Positions 22,455 to 33,671 are shown, numbered from the stretch's first letter. The stretch is 64,000 nt of DNA from Stenogyne calaminthoides (GCA_037126765.1 JBBCBC010000021.1:24321434-24385433), one strand, 5' to 3'. The notes: generated from the letters alone by a model not told the origin. Numbers and translations: made by a program.

Positions 22455-23949
22455 TGTTGGGAAAATCGGGGTGCCCGGATCTATTCGAGGTGATTATTTA
22501 AGTACATATTTAAATTAAACAGTTAATTACAAACATGAATTAATCCTAAATCAATTCAACATAATAATAAACAACATGCGTACACATAATTCACGTAAAT
22601 CCTAAACATGCGGAAGTAGGAGTTACGGAATTACTAACCTCTTGAAGAATCAAACCGATGAATCAACCCAATAGCCTTCCCAAATATATCCCCAAAGTCC
22701 ACGAACGCTATCCGGTGGGAAGATTTTAACGAACGATTTTAATGAGAGAGAAATTAAATATTTTGCTACCACCTTTGTGGATTTCTAATATTTTCAACAC
22801 ATGGAATTGCACTTGGGAATGAAGAGTTCATCCCCTACAAATAGGGAAGAGGGGGGCGAAATTTAGGGCTAAGAAAATAAGGAAGAAAATCTTTTCTTGA
22901 TCTTCAAGAAATCTTGAATATATCTCCTATATTCTTTTCTCCTTAATTAAATTTTCCATAAAAATCTCTTTCCAATCTTCTACCAAATATTTTCGAAATC
23001 TACACTATAGAAGGAGTCAAGATTTGACTTCTTGAATTTATGGGATAATTATGTATTCCTACAATAATTATCGATTTCCATAAAATATCTACAAGAAAAT
23101 CAAGACAATCTTTTATTCCTTTAATAGACAAGATTTTCGAAAATTACACTTGGAAATATAGCAAGAATATTTTCTTCTCTCTCTCATTAATTGGACTTTA
23201 TTTTGGGCTATTTGGGGGCCTTTAGTAGAATTAAGATTGGACCTCCAATGGACTATGAAGCTATAATATTTTGGACCAAATATTATTCAAGTCCATTAAT
23301 ATTAATTTACTCCACTATAAAATTAATATTGAACTATCCATCTTAACCCATATTACGATTTCACATATAACATGGCTCCCGGTCATTATTTCCCGCGTTT
23401 AAGATTATCTTAGTCCATTAATTAATTAAGCCACTGAACAAGCCTAATATTAATTAATATCTTTGTCCTTGGAGTAAAGACAGCTCAACATTGTTATCCA
23501 TGCCGGAAATAAATTTCTACTTGCAAGATTTGGCATGATAAAAGATATGAGCCCATCAAGCAAGACGTGCTTGCACACGATTCTCCGTGCTTGCACACGA
23601 TTCTCAGTATTAAATGTCAGCAATCGTCATGTAATTAATAATATTGCCCAAGATATAAGATATCGAATCGCATTGACTCTCTTCCCATCATAAGTCAAAA
23701 CAATAGTTATTAATTTCACACGATCCTATTTAAGGGACGGAGATTAAGAAATAAAGCACCACAGAGGTCTAATTCTTGTATATTCAAGATCAAGAATTTG
23801 TCCTCCTCAGAGGTCCTCATTCAACAAGACCTAAATGCGCTAGTGTGATCCCTTGGTCAAGACAGGCCAATCTGGGTCTAACACTTCAACCGTTCATGAT
23901 GGTTCGTTCATTTCCATCTGGGTTGTGAATTTGTACTTAATTACGAGGG
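22455..23949 (-). repeat. 5' LTR of Cop-3 (outer end truncated)
   Basis: Shares private variants with the 20931 LTR (ACGAACGCTATCCGG, CTACAAATAGG), showing they belong to one insertion. It carries an extra short duplication near 23560-23605 (GTGCTTGCACACGATTCTC twice) and loses its outer ~300 bp at 23949. Confidence 0.9.
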
Positions 23950-24288
23950 ACAACTGATGTTCCAGCTGATAGACTTCAGCACATGATGAGTCCAACATCA
24001 GCTGAGATATGTCCATGCCAAGTGGATCCTACTCAAGTACCTCTCCCAGTCTCTAGTGCTGAATCTTTATCAGAAGAGGATGATGTTCTCCAGACTGATG
24101 ATAATAAGGATAGAAGGACCTGGATAACCAGCCATCCAACTGACCTGATCATCAGAGACCCATCTGATAGAGTCAAAACTAGACATCAGATTGGTGAAAG
24201 TGAAATGTATTGTTATCTGTCTTTGATGGAACCACTCACAGTTGAAGAAACTCTACAAGATGCAAGCTGGATTAAAGCCTCCCCCTGA
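23950..24288 (+). pseudogene. Sirevirus INT/RT linker and RT start, inverted fragment
   Basis: Plus-strand frame with a Ser/Glu/Asp-rich linker (SAESLSEEDDVLQTDD) followed by the conserved Sirevirus entry into RT (RTWITSHPTDLIIRDPSDRVKTR, MEPLTVEETLQDASWIKA). It is opposite in strand to the neighbouring integrase (24290-25031), which ends in the first half of the same kind of linker. The simplest reading is an inversion inside Sire-1 with breakpoints near 23949 and 24288. Confidence 0.8.
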
Positions 24289-24289
24289 A

Positions 24290-25031
24290 CCAGATGGTTC
24301 AGTTATTACTGTCTCAGCTATAACAACTCCTTCACTGACAGTTGTACATACATTGGGGTTTGACTGACCTGGTGAATCGTCAAGGTCAAAGTTATGAACT
24401 TATACAGTGACGTATTTTGGATCCTTTTCTTTGAGCCTTAACTGATCCATTTTTAGCGATTCTGGTTTGTCAGGTGCATCTTGTTCTGAGACAGATTTCT
24501 CTTGATCAGATGATGACTCATCAAAGACCACATGAGGTGTTTCTTCCACAACTAGGGTTCGTTTGTAGAAAACCCTAAATGCTTTGCTGGTTGAGGAATA
24601 TCCTAAGAATATACCCTCATCTGACTTGGCATCGAAGGTTCTCAATTGACTCTTCCCATTGTTGTGTATGAAACACTTGCACCCGAACACATGAAAGTAG
24701 GAAACACGAGGTTTTCTGCCCTTCCACAGTTCATAGGGTGTTTTGAAGTGAATCTTAGTCAGAGAACATTTGTTCTGCGTATGACATGCAGTGTTGATTG
24801 CTTCTGCCCAGAAACGGCTTTGTGTTACATGCTCAGCTAACATGGTGCGTGCAGCTTCTTTAAGTGTTCTATTTATCCTTTCTGCTACGCCATTTTGTTG
24901 TGGTGTTCTGGCAGCTGATGTCTCATGTTGCATACCAAACTCAGAGCAAAAATCAGATATAAACTGGTTCAAGAATTCTGTACCTTTATCTGATCTGATT
25001 TTCACCATGCTGAGACCCTTCTCATTCTGAG
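24290..25031 (-). pseudogene. Sirevirus integrase, C-terminal part (Sire-1)
   Basis: From the junction at ~25031 the minus strand reads QNEKGLSMVKIRSDKGTEF, carrying the second catalytic Asp, then [23 protein letters not shown] with the catalytic Glu, then FHVFGCKCFIHNN and FLGYSSTSKAFRVFYKRT, followed by an acidic linker. A stop (TAA, just after YVTV) interrupts the linker, which remains readable to ~24290. The zinc-binding domain and first catalytic Asp are missing, cut at the junction with Cop-X. Confidence 0.9.
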
Positions 25032-25717
25032 TTCAAAAGGGTGGATGCCAAAGAAGTTCTAGAGTTGATCTACAACGATGTTTGTGGACCTTTGCCAACT
25101 CTAGCTAGGGGTCACTTCGGATACTTCATCACTTTTACTGATGATTTCTCAATATACGGATACGTGTATCTTATGAAACACAAATTCAAATCTTTTGAGA
25201 AATTCAAAGAGTTTAAGGCTAACTTTTCTGAAAGATCGATCAGACGAAAGTGTCTGGTAACTTGGTAAGAGTATCAAGACTCTTTGATCAGATCAAGGAG
25301 GTGAATACCTTAGCCATGAATTCACTGATTACTTGAAGTTACATGGAATCCATTTAAAATGGACTCCTCCCGGAACACCTCAGATAAACGGTGTGTTCGA
25401 GAGGAGAAATCAAACCCTGTTAGACATGGTGAGGTCCATGATGAGCTTTTCCTGTCTTCCTACATTCTTATGAGATACGCATTACAAACCTCAATTTACA
25501 TTCTGAATAGGATTCCATCTAAATCGGTTGAGCATACACCATATGAACCATGGTGTGGCAAGAAGCCAACTTTTACACATATCTAACATGGGGTTGCCCC
25601 GTGATTGTGAAAAGGATGCTTACCGACAAGTTGGAATCCAAAGGTGAAAAGGGTCACTTTGTGGGATATCCTAAGGAAACTAAAGGGTATTACTTATATC
25701 TACCTATGAAATAATCA
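25032..25717 (+). pseudogene. Copia integrase fragment (Cop-X)
   Basis: Begins in RVDAKEVLELIYNDVCGPL (first catalytic Asp), runs through YGYVYLMKHKFKSFEKFKEFK, and after frameshifts and a small insertion near 25240 continues with SDQGGEYL (second Asp) and TPPGTPQINGVFERRNQTLL (Glu present; the usual QQNGVAER is altered). Several stops and frameshifts follow. Non-functional. Confidence 0.85.
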
Positions 25718-26757
25718 TTGATTGTTTCTAGGCAGACCAAGTTCCTCGAAGAAGTTTATGTATTTAAGGAACGAGGTCGTAAGTTGATGGAACTTGAAGA
25801 AATTCAAGAAACACAAATTAACAAAGAGACTGATATCTTGTCAAAGCAACATGACAAGGAAACAGTGGGAGCATTCAGCAACTTTCACGGTGGGAGTCTT
25901 TCACTAGGTGATCGTCTTTCAGCCAGTGGGACCGTAATTGGAGTTGGCTTGCCTGTGCAAGAACCTCCAAGTGGGCCGAATGAGAACAACATAGTTCAAA
26001 CTCCCGCCCAAGAGGCATCTAAAAGTGTAGCTCTTGAGGACTCTTCAGACATTGATGAAATCGATGCACCACAAAATTTTCACGATCAGAGTGTACAGCC
26101 TGCACAACCACAGCTCCGTATGTCAATTAGGAATTGTAATTCGCTCATTAGATACGGTTACCTCTTGGAGGAACTCGTTAATGTGGACCTACCAGATAAG
26201 GACGATCCTAATACTTACTCTGAAGCAATATTAGATATTGATTCAAGGAAGTGGCATGAAGCCATGAAATCCGAGATGGACTCGATGTACACCAATCAAG
26301 TCTGGGACTTGGTTGAGTTGCCTAAAGGGGTTAGACCCATTTGCAAATGGCAAGTACAAACCTACAAAGCTAGGTTGGTGGTGAAGGGTAATAATCAACA
26401 CTACGACACTAGCTATGATAAGACCTTCTCACCAGTTGCAAAGATCAAGTCCATTCAAATTTTACTTGAGATAGCAGCACACTATGATTATGAGATTTGA
26501 CAGATGGATGTCAAATAGCTTTCCACAATGGAAACATTGATAAGGAAGTGTTTATGACTTAACTGGAAGGTTATAAATCTAAGCCAAATTCTAATCTAGT
26601 ATGCAAGCTAAAGAGATCCATCTATGGATTGAAGCAAGCTTCTAGGAGTTGGAATATCCGATTTGATGAAGCTATCAAGACCTTTTGACTTCATCAGAAA
26701 TTCAGAAGATCCTTGTGTTTATTGTAAACGCGGCGGGAAGAATATTGCTTTCATAAT
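25718..26757 (+). pseudogene. Copia INT/RT linker and RT N-terminal half (Cop-X)
   Basis: Open from 25718 to 26500. A variable linker is followed by the RT entry (DPNTYSEAILDIDSRKWHEAMKSEM, NQVWDLVELPKGVRPI), with a short deletion in the CKWVYK region (CKWQVQTYKARLV), then YDKTFSPVAKIKSIQILL. A TGA at 26498-26500 (from TGG in EIWQMDVK) and frameshifts follow, though LKRSIYGLKQASRSW is readable in pieces near 26610-26655. The reading stops at FII where Gyp-1 inserted, just before the catalytic YVDD box. Confidence 0.85.
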
Positions 26758-29700
26758 TGTAACGCCCCGAATCCAGAATGCCGGCTCTTGCACCTTCGAC
26801 ACTCTAAACTCGGGTCGCCACTTAGTGATTGTAAAATCTGAGCTTAATTTTTTTTTAAATATAACGACAAGCATAAGTATTACATTTTTTTGCAGCGGAA
26901 AATATTAATGACAAATATAAGTTATGAAAAAGCAGCTTGGGGCCGTTTATTAAAACTAGATCATGACATTATAATAAAATCAGTCGTTTACAAGGTAGCA
27001 TATATTTTAATCATCGAGCAATCTTTAAAAGAGTTTGTTGCTCGGCATAAGAATAAATTCACCAATCATAAAAGCGAAACATTTATTTAAAGAGTCATAT
27101 CTATATATTATTATCATTAACCAAGGGAAACTCCGTGTCAATCCTGCTGCAGCACCGACCCCTCTCAATCATATCCTGAAAATATCAAACTGTGGGGGGG
27201 TGAGATAAAAATTTCAGCGGGCAACTTGTACACTGTTACTCATACTGGTTAAGGAAATATAATTATCTTAGTATTTTATTAAAGATTTATACATACGCTT
27301 TTGGGTAGATAATTTTTGGAGAATTGTACGGAGTCTTTGTATAGACTCGTTCGTACCTTGATTTCTTATTGTAATCTTATTAGTAGCTTAATTTCCTAAC
27401 ATCGATGATATTCATAAGATATCATCCATCATGATCATTCGATCATAAGCATTTCATTTGGGACACTGGTTGCTCCGACCACATGCAATCCCCTTGTCGC
27501 TTCCAACCTACATCGCATGATAATTATCATGTGGGACACTGGTAACAGCTACCACGTGCAATCCCCTCTTACATCTTCCCACCTCCTTCGTGAAATAGCA
27601 TCTTATGTATCTCGTAAGATACATAGCATATCATTCATAAGCTTGTCTATTTTATTTAATGTTTTCTTGTGTTATTAGTTATAGATTTGTGTTTGTTTTA
27701 GTCGAGTTCAAAATACACTAACAATCACTGTAACATAAACCACTGCATACAAATAATGTCACCCACCTTATTAACTTTTAAGAAAAGTTACAAACTTTGA
27801 AATCGGTTTGAGAGTTTGAGCGTGACAATGATCGTCCGAGCTTTGATTCGAGCAGCACTTCCCCAAACACAATATTTTCAAGTTCTCGTCATTAATTACT
27901 CTTGATTTAAGTAAATTATTCGTAAGTTTATCGATGATGTTAAACTCTATTCTTTAGATTTCCTTACTCGTGAGCTTTTATCGAACTTTTACTTTAATCG
28001 GCTATTGAAGTTTATTAATGATGTCCCAAAATTATTACTTGCAAGAATAAAGCTTTAAGGTTCTTTTTTCAGCTTGACACAGTTTTAGAAAACAATTTTT
28101 TAAAATTGTTTATATAGTACTAAAATTCATCAAATAATTCACAAAAGCAGATAAGAGCATGTAGTATTTGATTATATTTTTTCTAAAAAATAATCGTATG
28201 GAAAATAGTCCCAGTAAATCAAGAAGTTCGGCTGTTCTTCAGATTCACAATATAAACTTCGCAAATTCATAACTCTTTATTTGCAAGTCAAAAACTCATA
28301 AATTTTGAGGATCATGTTTATGACTTGTTATAGTTTAGGACCACATTTTTATATTTTCTACAAAGGTCATGTATAACAAGTTAAACTAACGGAAAAGTAC
28401 GACAATTTACTTACACACATATATATATTTTTGGGTAAAAACTCAAATAATCAATTTGATCAAATTTATACTTTTATTAACTTAGTTGTTATTTAGAAAA
28501 AATATAAATTATCATGTGTATAGTGTTTGGATAATTTTCATGATTAAAAACATGTGATTACTCAAAAGAGTTCCTAAAGGACTTTCAAATAAGTTGCATA
28601 AAAGGGAATATAAAACACATATGCTTTGTGGGAAAGAAAGTCATCCAAATAAATTATTATACCAACCATTAAGTTTTCCAAAAGTTCCTAATTTCAGTTA
28701 TGACATTATTAGGAAAGTTGGTGTCCCAAATTTTGTGACTTTCTTCCATTTTCGCGAGTTGTTTCCCGTTGATTCGCTAATCTGATCGAGAAGAAACTTT
28801 AGGGCTTTTAAAGCTTGTAATCTGAATTTTACTGGCATAAAAAAACGTTTGAAAATAACGAACGGAAGTTAGTTAAAAGTGTCATGAAAGTCAGGTGCCT
28901 GGGACCAATTTCTTGTTGAAAGCAGAATTCCAGTTTTTTCGTTTCAGCACGTCGCATCTTTTTAAAGAAATCATAACTCTGAATCTACCCGATGAAAAAT
29001 TACGAGATTTTATACAAATACAGTAGACTCGATGAATTTTAACTTTCCATTAGTTTCATCTCAAAATAATTTCTAGAACTCGAGATATGAATTTTTAAAG
29101 TTGTAGATAGGAATTTCGAGTAGCAGTTTTTTCCCGAAATTCCAGTTTTGAGCGACCCTGTTTAATCGTAAAAACGAGCAGCGTAACGTCACCAAAATTG
29201 AGTACCGAGACTACGATCACATATTACACATATAAGGGAGCACAAAGGTGTTTTAAAACACAAATTTCCAGTACAACAGAGTACTCGACGGAGTAGCCGA
29301 AAATCAGTCGGAAACAGTTTTGACGTTTCAACTTGACATATTTGAGCGTAAATTTCGGCAACATAACGGTACAATTTTTGAAAACCAAAAACACGGGCAT
29401 GAAGTCCACACTTCAAACAACACGTACGAGTTCTAAATTAGCAATTTCCAACACGTGCAAACACCGAAATACTACACCGAAGATCATACCAGCACCAATT
29501 TCGAGTTTTGTTTGGAGGTTACCTTTATCGTTCCTTTCCCTGTTTTTTTTGCTAGGATCTTCGAGGAACCAGGTGTTTAGTAACTTGAAGCTCCTTGGAT
29601 ACATATTACATGATGGTTTCATGCTTGAATTCAAGAAAAAATTGAAGAGTGAGAAAGAGAGGATGAAGCCGTGAGCTTCATGGACAAAAGGGGATGATTT

Positions 29701-29780
29701 CTATAATTTTTTCTTGAATTATAAGAATTGTATGGATTGATTACCTCAAAAGGTACACTTGAATTGAGGAAGAGCTTTGG

Positions 29781-29881
29781 CTTGATGAAGATGATGAGCT
29801 CGATGATGATGATGAACTTGACGATGATGATGATAAGCTTGACGATGGTGATGATGAACTTGGTGATGAGCTTGATGAAGG
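29781..29881. repeat. Imperfect GAT trinucleotide repeat in Gyp-1 3' LTR
   Basis: A ~100-bp run of GAT/GAA triplets in 12-18-bp blocks (GATGATGAGCTC, GATGATGATGATGAACTTG). On the LTR sense strand it reads as TCATCATC, which creates a spurious poly-Ser ORF. It lies within the presumed transcribed LTR region downstream of the TATA box. Confidence 0.85.
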
Positions 29882-30036
29882 TGAGTTTTGACGATGGTCT
29901 TTGTTTTTTGGAAGTGAGCTTTTGTATAGTGATGTTTGGTTGCTTTGTTTTGACAAGGAGTTGTTTAAAAGAAAATTTGACAGAGCTTTGGCATGAATGT
30001 ATTTTGGAGAAGATGATTGCTTGAGGAGGAGAGGGG

Positions 30037-30044
30037 TATTTATA
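30037..30044 (-). promoter_or_regulatory. TATA box of Gyp-1 3' LTR
   Basis: The minus strand reads TATAAATA in CCAATCTATAAATACCCC; the same site is intact in the sister LTR at 39425-39432. Confidence 0.65.
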
Positions 30045-30662
30045 GATTGGATAGAGGGGGCCGATCAAAAGTGGAGAATAAGGAAGGACTTGTGTGCAAA
30101 TTTTAAAACTTAATATCTAGATATTATTTACTTCACGGTGTTGTTATTACTCGCTATTATTACATCTTAATATCTTCATATCTGTATTATAAAATCGTGG
30201 TTTCACTAATTAAAATTCACGGCTTTGTTAGAAATAATTGTTTAGGACTTTTAGCAATTAAATCGTCACGTTCTGAAACGAAAATTATTTATTTAATTAT
30301 TTAATTAAAAACATTCGTTTTTTCTTAAAGTTCTCAATAATTTTAAATTAGTTAGACAAAAATGATTTTTTAAAATCGTTATTTATTATATTTATTATTC
30401 ATCAGATTTTCGATTTTTATATCGAAAATCCTAATTCGTTGATAATATTAAATTTTCTTTCTTTAAATTGAAATTAAATATTATTATTAAATATTTTATG
30501 ACCAAACCTTCATTAAGTATTTTGTTACAGTGCTAGGAGTGCTCCCGGTTCGAAGTGCTCGTCCGTTCCCTGAAAAATCGAAACTTTTGCAAACATATAC
30601 GCTCTAAAATCATTTGAATAATCTTTAAATCAAATATTCATTTTATTAAACTCATTTCTTTT

Positions 30663-32241
30663 CACTAATACACATTTGGGCTTGGATAGCTGTGAAAAAT
30701 GACCTTGGAGAGCTGTTATAACCGCTCTCCAAGTAGCAAATGTATCAAGCTTGGACGGTGATAAAAACCGTTGTCCAAGAACAGACGGTTTGGACAATGT
30801 TTTTTGAACTAGAAAGATTTTCAAGTAAGATTAAATTAGAGACATGGTTTTTCAACCATTTGTCTAATATATATATTTTTAAAAAAAATTGATTTTTAGG
30901 CACGGACCCACCAAACATCTCATATATAAGCCACCAAGCCTCCCAATTAATTGAGGCAATTATTCGCTCCCATGGGGGACCGAACACGGGACCTTGGGCG
31001 CTCGAGGGATCAATTCCGCACGGCACTTAACTTTTTCTGCGTTTACTTAATGAAATTAATTCTATATGTTCTAAAAATCGCTTTTTTCTTACAATTTTTT
31101 TTTAAAATTCTTTATTTCAATTATCTTATTTATTAATTCAATCACATTTTTATATAATAATTTTTTTATATAAATTTAAATTTAAATTAAATTAAAATTA
31201 TATTTTTTACTTGTACTTTACAAAATTTAATTAAAATTAACTTTTGAATTGACCAGCGAATTTCAAATACAAGAATTGGCATCTTCCTATATTTCAATGA
31301 GTTTTAATTGGTTTTTTTTACGGTGTCAATAAATTTATTTTTACGGTTTTTTAGTCAAAATGGGTTTGGTTCAATCCATTTTTTTCAACTAACTTTGAAT
31401 TTGGTTTTGTCGCCAATGATTTAATATTTGTGAGTAATATTTATTAAAGTTGGATGGAAGAGAGACAATTGTTTAAGAGGCTTGTTCAATTTTTTCCCGT
31501 GATTTAATGTGAATGGAAAAAAAGAGTGTTTACGAGGGAGGAGAGAAAATACAATGAAGAATTTTAGAAGTTAACTAGTACATGTACGTTCCCACATGTT
31601 AAGCGGAATTCTTAAAGAAATTATTAATTTCATTAAGATTAGATTTGAAAATTTTAATTAAACTTTAATTAAAAATAAAAAAAATGTAGAATAATAAAAG
31701 AACTACGAAAAAAGAGATAGTGAATTTTTAGAGTGGTTAAATATATAACATTGGATCTGGAAATTTAATAATGAGAAAGTTAGAAATTTTGGAAGTTAAA
31801 ACTTAAAATAAGATTAGTGTAATTAGAAATAAAAAAATTGTAAAATAATGAGAAAATTAAGAATTTAATTTGTAGGAATTTGGATAATGCTAAGTAGGAG
31901 AGAGAAGATTGGAAAATAGATGTAAGAGAGTTTCAAAAAAATATTAAATTAAACAAAAAATACAAGCTTTATAAAAAAAAAAAAAAAAAATTCACTTGGA
32001 GAGCGGTTCATAACCGCTCTCCAAGCTTTACCTTGGACAGCGGTTCAAAACCGCTCTCCAAGTACCTTGCACAGCGGTTATTAACCGTTGTCTAAGATTT
32101 GATCTTGGACAGCGGTTTTTAACCGCTGTCTTTTTTTCTTTTCTTTTTTTAATAGAACCGCTCTCCAAGGGACCACTTGGAGAGCTATTCGAAAAAAAGG
32201 TTGTCCAAGTTGAGCTCTCCAAGCTCAAATGTGTAGTAGTG
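30663..32241. mobile_element. Cac-1: non-autonomous CACTA (En/Spm) transposon
   Basis: 1,579 bp starting CACTAATACACATTTGGGC and ending CTCAAATGTGTAGTAGTG, so the terminal inverted repeat is CACTA(A/C)TACACATTTG(G/A)GC. Flanked by a 3-bp duplication TTT (30660-30662, 32242-32244). The sister LTR at 40037-40044 shows the uninterrupted site. Both subterminal regions carry palindromic units built from CTTGGAGAGCGGTT/AACCGCTCTCCAAG (two at the left, four or more at the right, 31998-32165). The core is AT-rich with no transposase ORF, so it needs an autonomous partner. Confidence 0.95.
31998..32225. repeat. Subterminal palindrome array of Cac-1 (right end)
   Basis: Consecutive ~32-bp palindromes, each a stem of CTTGGAGAGCGGTT or CTTGGACAGCGGTT, a 2-6-base spacer, and the complementary arm. 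The left end has matching units at about 30703-30780. In CACTA elements subterminal repeats bind the transposon-encoded protein; the role here is by analogy. Confidence 0.8.
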
Positions 32242-32278
32242 TTTATTATTCTTATTAAAACTGGGACGGGGTATTTCA

Positions 32279-32292
32279 TCCCTACCCCCTTA
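32279..32292 (-). promoter_or_regulatory. Polypurine tract of Gyp-1
   Basis: The minus strand reads AAGGGGGTAGGGA directly before the 3' LTR (TGAAATACCCCG), preceded by the common gypsy block TTCGGGGACGAAATTCTTTT. Confidence 0.85.
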
Positions 32293-32589
32293 AAAGAATT
32301 TCGTCCCCGAATTCCGCTTACTCCTTTTTCTTAGTCATGACGGGTATTTCCCTAAGATCATTTCAATTTTCCAAAATAATTCCAACTTATTTTCCATGTC
32401 TACAAAACCCAAAATATTCTCGATTCCTATAATCTTGAAGCATCCTTCCTAAGTTTGTCATGTGCATTTCCTCGAAAGTAAAATCACATCTTAATTCTAA
32501 GTTTCTAAAACTGATCCAAGCTACCTCTATAATTATTTCATCGTCTAAAGTATGAAACACTTAATGTACTCGTGACAGTTCGGTTGGTA

Positions 32590-33000
32590 AAGCTAAACGA
32601 CAGGTTTCGACTTCATCCTAAAGAAAAAGTCGAGTGGTTTTCCGTAACGAGACTTCATCTTGTCTCTCTCCTCATAGCGAATCGATCTCTTCCTCGGTGA
32701 AATTCTAAGATATACATAACCGCCAAAATTGAAATGTAGATCCTTTATCCGAGTGTCGCCATACGGTATCTGATACCCTTGTGTCACTTGATCATTTCCT
32801 CGATCTTCGAAATGATTTCCACTAATCTCTGTACAAGTTCTAGTCCGAGAATCTTACGATATCCAACTTCGTCTCAACGTTAAGCAATCTTCTATTCTTT
32901 CCATAAAGTGTTTCAAATGATATCGTGTATATCGTTCTTTGGCAGCTTCCGTTGTAGATGAATTCCATGAGTTGAAAGCGAGATTCTCAAATCACGAGTT
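32590..33000 (-). pseudogene. Gypsy integrase C-terminal remnant (Gyp-1)
   Basis: Frame-shifted fragments on the minus strand match the end of a Ty3/gypsy integrase: DEVGYRKILGLELVQRLVEII (~32880-32815), then the GPY/F-type module LHFNFGGYVYLRISPRK...SRYGKPL (32787-32593). Upstream a weaker LAFNSWNSS stretch recalls the catalytic-core end. No chromodomain could be read. Several frameshifts and stops; nothing of RT or RNase H is seen upstream. Confidence 0.75.
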
Positions 33001-33671
33001 AGCTAGTTTGTTGGTATAACTTTGGCCATTGTGATGCATACGGAACATCTTTTCGATGTTGTACGACGTCACATCCTTGTTTTGTTCGGCTGCATTGTCG
33101 GCATATCCTCCTCCACTCAAAATAATTTTGTCCCCGAAATTCACTTTATACTGAACCCTTTAGTATAAACGAGGTGGTCAACGTAGTGGAAAAGTTAAGT
33201 TCTATTTCTAAATCGTTCGATTCTACTTCTAAACGTACTACCCGATCTTAAAATCTAATGGCATTTCTAAGAGATAGTAACTATGTCAATACTCGTCTTC
33301 CTATACTTATACTTACATGCTAAAACTAGCTCATCTTAAATTTATCTAGGGTCTTCGACTTAAGAACGCAAAATTTGGTATTTATTCGGTGTCCATCCAA
33401 TTAAAGCTTCGCTCATTCTTCTTGATTTTGGATTCCCATTCACTTTTAGAATATGTCCTTCAATACTTCATATTCCCGACTCCCTAGAACTTTTAAACAC
33501 AAGAGAGTGGGATGCTCATGTATCAAGCAATACATGCATAGGTATTTCAAGCACAAGTAATGTACCTTCTAGGCTTTCATGTTGCTCGGGTGGTTTGTGA
33601 TACTCGAGTAGCATTGGTTCCTCACTCTCCTCCCCGTCTCCGAAGATAACATTTTCATTGACTCGTCCTTG
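33001..33671 (-). other. Unassigned Gyp-1 internal sequence
   Basis: About 670 bp between the INT remnant and the gag zinc knuckle. No domain is recognised. Near 33115-33150 the minus strand has TTCGGGGACAAAATTATTTT and then a G-rich run, resembling the block next to the real PPT at 32279. The protease/RT/RNase H deletion must fall here. Confidence 0.55.

Larger units (their letters stand above)
20931..23949 (-). mobile_element. Cop-3: internally deleted copia element (LTR-leader-LTR)
   Basis: Two nearly identical reverse-oriented family LTRs (20931-22346 and 22455-23949) are separated by only ~108 bp of leader plus PBS. The 3' LTR lost its U3 start and is fused to leader sequence at ~22346 (CTGGGT|ACCTGCAAAACAG). 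The 5' LTR stops at ~23949 (ACGAGGG) and passes straight into Sire-1 linker sequence. The left edge is a clean LTR terminus inside the Sire-1 RT/RNase H; the right terminus is lost, so no target duplication can be checked. No coding capacity. Confidence 0.9.
3901..25031 (-). mobile_element. Sire-1: Sirevirus-like copia element, interrupted and rearranged
   Basis: Minus-strand order from high to low coordinate: integrase (24290-25031), RNase H (20339-20930), a large post-pol ORF (19366-18268 then 7997-5657), PPT (5342-5331) and 3' LTR (5328-3901). The RNase H and integrase read like plant Sirevirus pol, and an extra ORF after pol is a Sirevirus hallmark. Cop-2 splits the post-pol ORF and Cop-3 splits RT. 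Most of RT is absent, part of the INT/RT linker is inverted (23950-24288), and the 5' end (gag, protease, 5' LTR) is lost at an abrupt junction with Cop-X near 25031. Confidence 0.85.
26758..32278 (-). repeat. 3' LTR of Gyp-1, interrupted by Cac-1
   Basis: Spans 5,521 bp, of which 1,582 are the CACTA element plus its duplicated TTT, so the LTR itself is ~3,939 bp. The plus-strand left edge is TGTAACGCCCCGAATCC; the right edge GACGGGGTATTTCA corresponds to GACGGGGTATTACA in the sister LTR. Minus-strand TATA at 30037-30044 (plus strand TATTTATA). Small ORFs at 28594, 29333 and 29631 recur in both LTRs only because the LTRs are repeats; none looks like a gene. Confidence 0.95.

Noticed and set aside
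24646..25030. Plus-strand ORFs across the Sire-1 integrase
   Set aside because: They are antisense shadows of the minus-strand integrase frame, which has clear catalytic motifs.
28594..28785. 63-codon ORF repeated at 37992 in both Gyp-1 LTRs
   Set aside because: Repetition only reflects LTR duplication; the frame ends at different places in the two copies (63 versus 92 codons), so no coding constraint is evident.
29631..30068. 145-codon minus-strand ORF with Ile/Ser-rich runs in the Gyp-1 LTR
   Set aside because: It is driven by the GAT/ATC triplet repeat and shifts length between the two LTRs; no domain is visible.
32593..32787. Short ORF as an independent small gene
   Set aside because: Its sequence fits the integrase C-terminal GPY/F-type module of a gypsy element, and its position inside Gyp-1 explains it.
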